From: Auriscalpium vulgare
Taxonomy: Eukaryota > Basidiomycota > Agaricomycetes > Russulales > Auriscalpiaceae
Assembly: GCA_019915015.1 (NCBI GenBank)
Contig: JAHBBC010000065.1
Location: forward strand, 1-64,000
Length of the DNA stretch: 64,000 bases
Direction of reading: 5' to 3'
Part shown: positions 11,137 through 22,300 of the stretch, piece after piece
Layout: each line of letters starts with the position of its first letter
Position numbering within the stretch: the first letter of the stretch is position 1
Translations under genes and position numbers: made by a program
Notes under the pieces: model-generated
What the model saw: only the letters and a program-made list of their open reading frames with translations
The model's database searches: none
Told to the model about the DNA's origin: nothing

Positions 11137-12716
11137 TGATACGCCTGATTCCCCGTCGAGCGGGGATTCCACCGCGACTTTTCGGTTTTTCATTTCGAAC
11201 CAAAGTCACGTGACTTTGGTCTCCGGACCGTCGTTTCCGCCGTTTCGGCACAGCCACTTCGGAAAGTTCCGAAGTCACGTGACTTCGGCTCCGAACTTTC
11301 CAGCGCTTCGGCCTCGTTTCCAGTCATCCCGAGGCGCCCGCACGTGGTTCGGTCGAGACCTTTCGGCCCATCAGCAGCAGACACGCCACAAAGTCGCTGC
11401 CGGACCAAGATCAGTGTAGTGAAACGCCCCGTGAGCGTATCTCCGAGATAACCGGCTGTCACCCGGTACTTCCCTGTCCGATTCTCCCCCTCACTTATAG
11501 CGTTCCCGATTGATCCCTTCTATCGTCCCGACCTTTCCGAGCCGAGGCGAACCGAGCCCGAAGCCATGGCTACCTTCCCAGCCACTTCGGAAGATCGTCC
11601 GCCACTCGGTGCGACTTCGGCTCGCGGGTATACGTTTGGCGCGCCTTGTACCGCTGAGGCGCGTCTCCACAATATCGTTCGTACTTCATCCTTCTGTATA
11701 TCACATCGTAGCGACAGCGCTGATCGTTTGTTTGGTATCCATCGTTCTCGTTCCCCATGAGAGCTCTCTCTCTCTACATATGCTCGTTCCGACCCACCTC
11801 GACTTGCGACACATGATCTTTATCCACTTCGCTCGTGTTTCGTCTCTGTACGCACCTACCTATGTTCGTTTCCGTACGATACGGTCTCGCACTCGTTGTA
11901 GCTTAAATACGACTCGATAGCACACCGAATAACAAGTTACTTCCCCCCCCATAGTCAGCATCTCGAAAGAGACGTTGCAAACCGCCCGCATCGACAGCTC
12001 TTACTGTCGTTGTACCCCTCGTCCTCCTTATCGCCCGTAACCTCACTTTCGACTACGCCGCACGCCGCAATACGCTCGCCTTCGACTTCGCTTTCGACCT
12101 TCGCCTTTCGCACCACGTACCCCAACCTCGCTTTCCGAACCTCGCTTTCCGAACCTCGCCTTCCGAACCTCGTCTCCCGAACCTCGCCTCTCGAACATCG
12201 ACGACCGAACCTCGCCTCTCGAACACCGCCATCGACAGACCTTCATCCACTTTGATATCACCTTCGAGGCCTCCTCAAGTTCAGGCCCACGACGAACGCG
12301 TTCCCCATTACACATAACTTCGTCCTCAATCCGAAGTTGTCCAAAGTCACCCAACTACCCATCGCACCGATCAACGTATAAAGCCGAACTTCGTGTTACG
12401 TCGATCTCTCTCTCCCTCCCTCCATCGTCATTCCGCGTTCCTCCGCGTCCAACTTCGGAGCTCGCTCGTCGCGACTTCGTTTGTTCGTCACTTCGGTGAC
12501 TCGTACGCTCACTCCTTCTCGTCTCCTGGTCCGGCGCACACGCCGAACCCTCATTCCGATCCGAATCCTCGTTACGACCACGATCCACGTATCGGTGGAG
12601 TCACTTCGCGAACCTTTGGGAACGTGACGACTCGCTCGCACAACAACGCGGTACCACTGACAGCGCTCTAGGGATAGGAAACTACCCATATCCGCCCTAC
12701 TACCGTCTGGTGCCCA
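11137..12716 (+). repeat. 3' LTR of the Gypsy element
   Basis: 1580 bp, starting TGATACG and ending GTGCCCA; the partner of 4-1579. By eye the two differ by about six substitutions and four one-base indels. Confidence 0.9.
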
Positions 12717-13446
12717 TCAACGGGATCCTCCTCCGAGTGCTTCGCACCCGTGTGCGAAGCGTCCGCCTATGGGCCGTCGCACCCCCTCTTGCCTGTCCGC
12801 CTGCCTACCTGTTCCCACATCGGTGGGGTCCTTCCTCCCTAAGTCTGGTAGCGCCTCAGGCTACAGTTTCTGTGAGGTAAAGGGTGTGGGTGGCTTGCGC
12901 CGCCCACAGGTTGATTGGGTTGCTACGTCTCGCGCAGCTCCCTAAGTAGTGGCTCTACCTACGTCGCTAAGCCCTCCCGATCTAGCCCGTTCCGGTGATC
13001 CGTTCCGTCGCCAGTCCCGGTTGCTCCTGGGTCGCCGGACCACGTTCCCATCACCCCCGCTCCCGCGACCCTGCGCCTCGCATGCTGCTTCCCCGTCTCG
13101 CGACGTCTCGCTACACGCTTGCCCGCGGCCTGAACCTATCATCGCGCTTCAATGAGGAGACGAAGGATGGTGGTATGCAGCTTAGGTACGATACGTACAT
13201 AGAGGGGACGAGCCTGGGAAGTAAATACAGCGCGGCAGAGACGGCAGAGAAGGGGAAGCAAACACGCGCAAATATGTAATGTGCCTGATTCAATTTCGAG
13301 CGGGAGAGACCTTGGCGAGCAAGGTAATGACTAGGGGCATCACGGGCGCAGCTGTGCTGTGGCGATGGGAAGGTGGGAAGGTGACAGTGGCGACGTGTTC
13401 CGTCGGCGGGCCCGCGGCGGTCTTTTCCGTCGCGAAGGCAATTATT
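12717..13446. other. Unassigned spacer between the Gypsy and Copia elements
   Basis: No gene recognised. A perfect 9-bp stem with a 4-nt loop lies at 12739-12760 (gcttcgcac/gtgcgaagc). The rest is C/T-rich and may be a remnant of another repeat. Confidence 0.4.
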
Positions 13447-13930
13447 TGATGAAACACAACTTAGAGAGACGTTAGTCTATACTCAGTCTGTGATGTGAAA
13501 AGACTGTATTGCAGTACCTTAGAGAGACGTTAGTCTATACTACAAGTGAGTTAGTAAAGAGAAGACTCCTAAGTATGCATAGGAATGCTCACCTCAGTCT
13601 GTGATGTGAAAAGACTGAGGTATCTGAGCGAAGAAAGGAGCCCTTTTATACTACTTGGGGCTCTGCATATCAACCAATCAGAAATTGTGTAGTAAGCATA
13701 AAGCATATGTGTAAGACATAATGTGTAAGAATCAGTCAGCTTGCACAGCATCAGTAAGTACATCAGTCATCCTAGGAGATAGGAGTTAAGACCTGAGTAA
13801 GCGTATAGCAATCCTGTACAGTAGCTATTCTAGACTATTCTACAATGTTCCATGATCAAACAAGTCCAGATCGTTCTAGATCATTCCATAGTATTTGTCA
13901 TGAGACTAGCGTCATCACCAAATTCCAACA
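13447..13930 (-). repeat. Copia LTR (3' LTR of the outer element)
   Basis: 484 bp; on the minus strand it runs TGTTGG...CATCA. It is preceded on that strand by the purine tract aagtgggag. It looks identical to the other three LTR copies in the window. Confidence 0.95.
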
Positions 13931-13966
13931 CTCCCACTTGATGGGCTAGTCGAATAGTGACAAGCA

Positions 13967-16900
13967 CTAGTCCTTGCGACGAGTCAAACCCATGCTCCCA
14001 CTGAACCGAGTAAGTAGCTCATAAGGCAATGACTTGGTCAAAGCATCAGAGACGTTCTCAGCCGATGGGGTTGGTACAAGGCGAACAAGTCCCTTTGCCA
14101 CGCACTCCCGGATGAAGTGGTATTTAACCTCTACATGCTTCATGTTCCTACCAACCATGGGATTTTCTGCCGTAAGAATAGCAGCTCGATTATCGCATCG
14201 CATGTCGATAGGAGTGGGATCCGGTAGTCCAAGCTCAGAGTACAAGTTGTAGTACCACTGCAACTGCTTTGCAGCCTCCGCCATAGAGATGTATTCCGAT
14301 TGAGCTGTGGATTGGGAAGTAGTAGCTTGCTTCCGCGACATCCAGGAAATAGCTCCTCCAGCCAGTTTAACAACAAAGGCTGAAATGGAAGTCCTATCGT
14401 CTCTATTCTCAGCATGGTCAGAGTCCGTGTATGAAAGCAGTTGAGCTTCCTCTGATAAGCCATTGTAGACAAGCTTGTAGTCAAGGGTGCCTTTGATATA
14501 CCGCAAGACGTACTTCGCCATCTTCAGATGCATTTCAGTGGGATTCGCACTGTACTGTGCTAGGCGTGCAATAGCATATGCCGCGTCTGGACGAGTGCCA
14601 ATGGCAAAGTACATCATACTGCCAATAAGCGACTGGTAATAACTCCGACGTGCATTGTCCACTTCTTCAGTAGACGCTATCAAAACACAGCCCGCAGGTA
14701 GAGGGGTTCGAGCAGGGTTCGCGTCCTTCATCCCAAATCTATCAAGGACTTCTTCCAGATATGTCTTCTGGTCGATTGTCAATGTCCTTTTGCGCCTATC
14801 TCTTGTGATACGTATGCCAAGGAATTCTTTCAACTCCCCTAAGTCTGACATCTCATATCGAGTCTTAAGCAAGGCTTTGATTCGAGTGATCTCTGGGAGC
14901 GAATTGCCCATGATAGCCATATCGTCGACATACAGCACCAAAATGGTAACTGTGTTCCCCTCCTGTCGCCGATAGACATAGACACCAGTATCCGAATAGG
15001 TCCTGGTGAATCCAATTTCCTTCAAGAGAGCATCGATTTGGACGTTCCATACTCTGGACGCCTGCTTCAAGCCGTAGATAGCTTTCAGCAATCGAACTAC
15101 CTTGTCCTCTAACCCTGGGATCAGGAAACCTTCTGGTTGCTCCATGAAGATCTCTTCATCCAGTTCGCCATGTAAGAACGCCGACTTGACGTCCATACCA
15201 TGAATTTCCCAATCTTCAAGCGCGGCCAACGCAAGAAGGAAACGTATAGTTTCAAAGCGGGCGACTGGACTGAAAGTTTCCGTGTAATCGACCCCTTCAA
15301 CCTGTGTAAATCCCTTTGCTACAAGTCGTGCACGATAAACGCCATTGGACTTGAGCTTAAACACCCAACGATTTTTAATGACTTTTCTATTCTTTGGTCT
15401 GTCCACCAGTTCCCAAGTACCAAGCTTATTCAGCTGGTCCAATTCATACCGACACGCCTCCCACCATTTGGAAAAATCTCGCGATGCCATAGCCTCTGTG
15501 TAGGTTTTGGGATCGTGACCAACCATGAGATCTAACAGAGCGTGGAGATTAGGAGCTTCAAAGTCCAGCTGACGCACAAGTCCTTGTGTATCAGGCAATC
15601 GCCGTCGAAGATCCAGCTGTTCAACTTGAAGTGCAGTTAAGCCATCATACTGATCGCCGAGCCTTGCAGCTCTTTGACCAGCATTTGCACGTCGTGGACG
15701 CGCTGGTGGTGTCACTGCTTCAGCGATAGGTGGAGATTCTTCTAACGGTGGGACTCTATGCCTAAGTGCTTCATTATCAACTCTAGCATTGGTTGCGCGA
15801 CGAGGTGGTGTGCGAGGTGGAGCAGGAGGTGGAGGCGTATGTGGTCGTGATGGTGGTGGTGTAGCAGGTGGTGTTTTAACCTTAGAATCGTCTTTCTCTA
15901 CTTTGGGTGCTGGATCCTCATCTGGATCCGAGTCATCTCCAGCTGCGTTAACTGGAGGAGCGGGCACAGGCCTCCGTTCAGGAGTGAAGTCCTCATCATT
16001 GATTAAATCAGAGAGACTTAGGTGTTGAGTAGGAGGATCAGGAGCGCTTGGGGGCGCTTTCTGGGTTGGTCTTGAAATGAAGGAAGTCTCATCAAATGTT
16101 GCTTCGCCAGACAACACAATGGACCGGGTGGCAGGATTCCAGAAACGGTAACCTTTTGAACCATCCTCGTAACCCACAAACGTCATTTCTTTGGCATTAG
16201 GTTCCAATTTATGACGATGTTCCTTCTGAATGTGCACGTAGGCTTTGCAGCCAAAAACGCGAAAGTACGCAACGTCAGGAATGTGACCAGCACTCCATAC
16301 CTCCATTGGCGTCTTCCATTTCAACGTACGGGTGGGAGTGCGATTGTAGACATGAACAGCAGTCTCAACCGCGCATTGCCAGAACCCAAGAGACAAGCCT
16401 GCATGATGAAGCATAGACAGGGCTTTCTCCATGATGGTACGATTCCAGCGCTCCGCACGTCCGTTCTGTTGTGGCGTGTAAGGCATGGTTTTATGATGCG
16501 TGATGCCCAGTTCTTTAAAGCGTTTATCCAAGATAGTATTTATATATTCCCCTCCTCGATCAGAGTGAAAGATCACTAGCTTGACACTAGTTTCCTTCTC
16601 AGCTCTGGCCAGGAATGTCTCAAATGCCAGGAGAAAATCTGACTTTCGCTTGAGGAACATAGCAACTCCTTTGTTACTGAAGTCGTCGAGGAATGTCGCA
16701 ATATATGTGAATCCTTGGATAGACTGCACACGCATAGGTCCGACTAGATCCGAATGGATTTTGCCAAGAACCCTGGTGGCACGCTTATCTGAACTAGGGT
16801 AGGTCTGGCGAGTGCTCTTGCCAAGCTCACATCCATGACAGGGTTTAGTAGCCACTGTAGCATGGTCTATGACAATCCCTTTGACAACTTCAGAAGTAAG

Positions 16901-18142
16901 TCGTTTCAGGGCGCCATGTGACATATGAGCAAAGCGTCCATGAGCGATGTCAACCGAGACCGCATCTTTAACCGTCGCCTCATGAACCGCAGGTTTAGGC
17001 GTAAGCTCCAACCAATAAAACTGATCGTGCTTTTGGCCAATACCATAGGTTATGCCAGCGCGTTCTATTGTACACACTCCTGTAGAACCACGTAGAAGCA
17101 CATCAAACTTCTGGTTCAACAGTGTAGTCACCGATATGTATCGATGAGCGGCTTTAGGTGCAAAAAGCACATTCTTAAGCGTGACCGCAACACGCTTCCC
17201 ATCCACATCTGTCCACGCATTGACAGTGCCCGTCCCATAGAAGTGCATAGCCTGGGCAGTACTATCACCAACGGCAATATGTCCAGGTTTTTCTAGGGGC
17301 GTGTACTGGGCAAAGTCTGTACGTGTATGTGTAATATGGTGAGAGCAACCACTGTCAAGCATCCAGCGATTCTTATCAGGCGAGAGGTACCAGGCAACAG
17401 CGACTTCATTGGAGGACGAGGCCTCAACAATTAGAGCATTTACAGAGGGTTTACTACTACCTCCGCCGCCGCCACTACTGTCCCCTCCCTTCTTCTTGTC
17501 GCCAGCTTCATCAGCCTGTTTCTTGCGACAATTGGCCTCCCAGTGACCCTTCTTGTGACAGTACTTGCACTTGCCCTTCTCCACCTTCTGCTTTCCTTTG
17601 GCTTTGGCAGCCGCAGAATTAACAGTGGCAGCGATGGTGGAGTCTGCCTTTATGCTAGCCTCTTTGCCAAGGATGCGAGTAGTGATCTCAGCAGGAGTGG
17701 CAGTTTTAAGGTCACTGAAGGAATCAAGGGTAAGATCCCTAAATGCCTTGTAGGAATCTGGGAGGGCCTTGAGGAGGAAGTACGCGTGTTGGATGGGTGT
17801 AACAGTTATGCCATTCTTCTTGAGATTCTCATACTGCTGATCAAAGTCATTGATCTGAGGTCCAAGAGGTTTGGTATCGATGAGACGGGTGGAAAGGTAG
17901 AGGTCAAATTGGGTGAAGATGGTGCGAGTGCCGGGTTTGGAATAGGATGTTTTGAGAAATTTCCAGGCATCAGAAGAGTGGTCATCGTTGCCCACTTTGT
18001 TCTTCAAGGCTGGTGCCAGGGATGCTTTAATGTATCCAAGCGCCACATCATCTTCTTCATCCCATACTGCCTCTGCCTCCACCTCAGTTGCAGTAGGATT
18101 GTCTGGATCTGCAGCTTTGGGAGATGGCTTGGAGCCACTGGT
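13967..18142 (-). pseudogene. gag-pol: Outer Copia gag-pol, interrupted by an insertion
   Basis: 1371 of 1429 residues lie here in one open frame; the first 38 codons lie across the insertion at 24136-24249. The domain content is that of the inner copy (zinc knuckle, protease, integrase, RT, RNase H). Only two nucleotide differences from the inner copy were noticed, at 14153 and 14186, both synonymous. The coding sequence is otherwise undamaged, so the split is the only visible defect. Confidence 0.93.
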
Positions 18143-18626
18143 TGTTGGAATTTGGTGATGACGCTAGTCTCATGACAAATACTATGGAATGATCTAGAAC
18201 GATCTGGACTTGTTTGATCATGGAACATTGTAGAATAGTCTAGAATAGCTACTGTACAGGATTGCTATACGCTTACTCAGGTCTTAACTCCTATCTCCTA
18301 GGATGACTGATGTACTTACTGATGCTGTGCAAGCTGACTGATTCTTACACATTATGTCTTACACATATGCTTTATGCTTACTACACAATTTCTGATTGGT
18401 TGATATGCAGAGCCCCAAGTAGTATAAAAGGGCTCCTTTCTTCGCTCAGATACCTCAGTCTTTTCACATCACAGACTGAGGTGAGCATTCCTATGCATAC
18501 TTAGGAGTCTTCTCTTTACTAACTCACTTGTAGTATAGACTAACGTCTCTCTAAGGTACTGCAATACAGTCTTTTCACATCACAGACTGAGTATAGACTA
18601 ACGTCTCTCTAAGTTGTGTTTCATCA
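18143..18626 (+). repeat. 5' LTR of the inner Copia
   Basis: It contains an inverted CCAAT box (attgg, about 18394-18399), TATAAAAG at 18423-18430, and downstream a 10-bp hairpin (18452-18461 with 18473-18482). A 24-bp direct repeat lies at 18532-18555 and 18590-18613. The TATA box places the transcript start near 18455, so the hairpins fall in R/U5. Confidence 0.95.
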
Positions 18627-18640
18627 GGTTATGGGCCCTG
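18627..18640 (+). other. Copia primer-binding site (half-tRNA type)
   Basis: The 14 bases after the 5' LTR read GGTTATGGGCCCTG. This is complementary to the anticodon arm of initiator tRNA-Met (GGGCCCAUAACC), not to a tRNA 3' end. Drosophila copia is known to prime from such a cleaved initiator-tRNA fragment. The outer element has the same site on the minus strand directly inside 24944. Confidence 0.7.
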
Positions 18641-19320
18641 CCTGAACACCTGCTACAAGAAGTTACTTTGCTTTTTATCAAGGCGAGTCTACCATCATCT
18701 TCCCACTCGCGCCCTATCTTGGAGCTCTTCATTGAGCTGCCATTGTGCTCTCGCCCCTTTGGGGTTACGCGAGCGCTGATGACGGAGGCATGGCGATGCC
18801 AGAAGTCAGCGTGAGCCCTTCTGCCCTGTCCCTCTGTGCGCATACTGTACAATTACCTACCCTGGTGTAGACCACAACTGTGTCGAACCAGAAGAGTCCA
18901 CTACGGGCTTAGGGGAACCTGGGGAAGCCTGGGGGAACCATAGGTCCACTGAACTGTTGGCTGTCTGTCCCTTAAGTGGGAAGCAGTTTTGGTGTCCCAA
19001 TCCTGAGGGCGGTAGTCAATCCACCCAGGAGCACCTGTTACAACTGCAGTGCGCTACTATAAGTACTTAGATTTGTGGAGCCCAACCATCTAGGCTTTAA
19101 TTAGGATCCGGAGGTGTACCTTGGTGCATTCTCGTTTCATCCTAACCACAAATTTGCGTACAAGTACTGTAATTGTACTGTATATGTGCACATGGACATG
19201 GGCAGGACAGGACCTTAGGGTTCTGGCTTAGAGATACAGCACATAGGGTTGACGTCGTCTTGAACTTCTTAAAGAATCTGGGTCTGACTGCTCCTCAAAC
19301 CCAGATCATTCGCTCTTCAC
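18641..19320 (+). other. Copia untranslated leader
   Basis: About 680 nt between the primer-binding site and the gag-pol start with no long open frame. Its sequence recurs inverted at 24250-24930 in the outer element. Confidence 0.7.
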
Positions 19321-22300
19321 ATGTCTGGAGAATTACTTCCCAAAGGATTTACCATCCTAGCTGGAAACAGCAACTATGCCCTTTGGCAAGATGATATGAT
19401 GGCCTTTCTTAAAGTCAAGAAGCTCTGGAGGTACACCAGTGGCTCCAAGCCATCTCCCAAAGCTGCAGATCCAGACAATCCTACTGCAACTGAGGTGGAG
19501 GCAGAGGCAGTATGGGATGAAGAAGATGATGTGGCGCTTGGATACATTAAAGCATCCCTGGCACCAGCCTTGAAGAACAAAGTGGGCAACGATGACCACT
19601 CTTCTGATGCCTGGAAATTTCTCAAAACATCCTATTCCAAACCCGGCACTCGCACCATCTTCACCCAATTTGACCTCTACCTTTCCACCCGTCTCATCGA
19701 TACCAAACCTCTTGGACCTCAGATCAATGACTTTGATCAGCAGTATGAGAATCTCAAGAAGAATGGCATAACTGTTACACCCATCCAACACGCGTACTTC
19801 CTCCTCAAGGCCCTCCCAGATTCCTACAAGGCATTTAGGGATCTTACCCTTGATTCCTTCAGTGACCTTAAAACTGCCACTCCTGCTGAGATCACTACTC
19901 GCATCCTTGGCAAAGAGGCTAGCATAAAGGCAGACTCCACCATCGCTGCCACTGTTAATTCTGCGGCTGCCAAAGCCAAAGGAAAGCAGAAGGTGGAGAA
20001 GGGCAAGTGCAAGTACTGTCACAAGAAGGGTCACTGGGAGGCCAATTGTCGCAAGAAACAGGCTGATGAAGCTGGCGACAAGAAGAAGGGAGGGGACAGT
20101 AGTGGCGGCGGCGGAGGTAGTAGTAAACCCTCTGTAAATGCTCTAATTGTTGAGGCCTCGTCCTCCAATGAAGTCGCTGTTGCCTGGTACCTCTCGCCTG
20201 ATAAGAATCGCTGGATGCTTGACAGTGGTTGCTCTCACCATATTACACATACACGTACAGACTTTGCCCAGTACACGCCCCTAGAAAAACCTGGACATAT
20301 TGCCGTTGGTGATAGTACTGCCCAGGCTATGCACTTCTATGGGACGGGCACTGTCAATGCGTGGACAGATGTGGATGGGAAGCGTGTTGCGGTCACGCTT
20401 AAGAATGTGCTTTTTGCACCTAAAGCCGCTCATCGATACATATCGGTGACTACACTGTTGAACCAGAAGTTTGATGTGCTTCTACGTGGTTCTACAGGAG
20501 TGTGTACAATAGAACGCGCTGGCATAACCTATGGTATTGGCCAAAAGCACGATCAGTTTTATTGGTTGGAGCTTACGCCTAAACCTGCGGTTCATGAGGC
20601 GACGGTTAAAGATGCGGTCTCGGTTGACATCGCTCATGGACGCTTTGCTCATATGTCACATGGCGCCCTGAAACGACTTACTTCTGAAGTTGTCAAAGGG
20701 ATTGTCATAGACCATGCTACAGTGGCTACTAAACCCTGTCATGGATGTGAGCTTGGCAAGAGCACTCGCCAGACCTACCCTAGTTCAGATAAGCGTGCCA
20801 CCAGGGTTCTTGGCAAAATCCATTCGGATCTAGTCGGACCTATGCGTGTGCAGTCTATCCAAGGATTCACATATATTGCGACATTCCTCGACGACTTCAG
20901 TAACAAAGGAGTTGCTATGTTCCTCAAGCGAAAGTCAGATTTTCTCCTGGCATTTGAGACATTCCTGGCCAGAGCTGAGAAGGAAACTAGTGTCAAGCTA
21001 GTGATCTTTCACTCTGATCGAGGAGGGGAATATATAAATACTATCTTGGATAAACGCTTTAAAGAACTGGGCATCACGCATCATAAAACCATGCCTTACA
21101 CGCCACAACAGAACGGACGTGCGGAGCGCTGGAATCGTACCATCATGGAGAAAGCCCTGTCTATGCTTCATCATGCAGGCTTGTCTCTTGGGTTCTGGCA
21201 ATGCGCGGTTGAGACTGCTGTTCATGTCTACAATCGCACTCCCACCCGTACGTTGAAATGGAAGACGCCAATGGAGGTATGGAGTGCTGGTCACATTCCT
21301 GACGTTGCGTACTTTCGCGTTTTTGGCTGCAAAGCCTACGTGCACATTCAGAAGGAACATCGTCATAAATTGGAACCTAATGCCAAAGAAATGACGTTTG
21401 TGGGTTACGAGGATGGTTCAAAAGGTTACCGTTTCTGGAATCCTGCCACCCGGTCCATTGTGTTGTCTGGCGAAGCAACATTTGATGAGACTTCCTTCAT
21501 TTCAAGACCAACCCAGAAAGCGCCCCCAAGCGCTCCTGATCCTCCTACTCAACACCTAAGTCTCTCTGATTTAATCAATGATGAGGACTTCACTCCTGAA
21601 CGGAGGCCTGTGCCCGCTCCTCCAGTTAACGCAGCTGGAGATGACTCGGATCCAGATGAGGATCCAGCACCCAAAGTAGAGAAAGACGATTCTAAGGTTA
21701 AAACACCACCTGCTACACCACCACCATCACGACCACATACGCCTCCACCTCCTGCTCCACCTCGCACACCACCTCGTCGCGCAACCAATGCTAGAGTTGA
21801 TAATGAAGCACTTAGGCATAGAGTCCCACCGTTAGAAGAATCTCCACCTATCGCTGAAGCAGTGACACCACCAGCGCGTCCACGACGTGCAAATGCTGGT
21901 CAAAGAGCTGCAAGGCTCGGCGATCAGTATGATGGCTTAACTGCACTTCAAGTTGAACAGCTGGATCTTCGACGGCGATTGCCTGATACACAAGGACTTG
22001 TGCGTCAGCTGGACTTTGAAGCTCCTAATCTCCACGCTCTGTTAGATCTCATGGTTGGTCACGATCCCAAAACCTACACAGAGGCTATGGCATCGCGAGA
22101 TTTTTCCAAATGGTGGGAGGCGTGTCGGTATGAATTGGACCAGCTGAATAAGCTTGGTACTTGGGAACTGGTGGACAGACCAAAGAATAGAAAAGTCATT
22201 AAAAATCGTTGGGTGTTTAAGCTCAAGTCCAATGGCGTTTATCGTGCACGACTTGTAGCAAAGGGATTTACACAGGTTGAAGGGGTCGATTACACGGAAA

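Larger units (their letters stand above)
4..12716 (+). mobile_element. Ty3/Gypsy LTR retrotransposon with an antisense cargo gene
   Basis: Two long direct repeats (4-1579 and 11137-12716) bracket gag-pol on the plus strand and a spliced minus-strand gene. The repeats run TG...CA and differ at only a handful of substitutions and four single-base indels, so the insertion looks fairly young. A purine tract (ggaggagg) sits directly before the right repeat. Domain order gag, protease, RT, RNase H, integrase defines a Ty3/Gypsy element. The coding frame is interrupted several times by single-base shifts, so this copy is probably not autonomous as written. Only three bases before the left LTR are visible (cgg); they do not match the bases after the right LTR (tcaac), so no target duplication could be confirmed. 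Confidence 0.9.

Noticed and set aside
12739..12760. Perfect hairpin as a possible terminator
   Set aside because: Intrinsic hairpin terminators do not apply to fungal nuclear genes; kept only as a note in the spacer.
14034..18175. Open frames antisense to Copia gag-pol (up to 210 codons), present in both copies
   Set aside because: They mirror a real 1429-codon gene and show no domain of their own.
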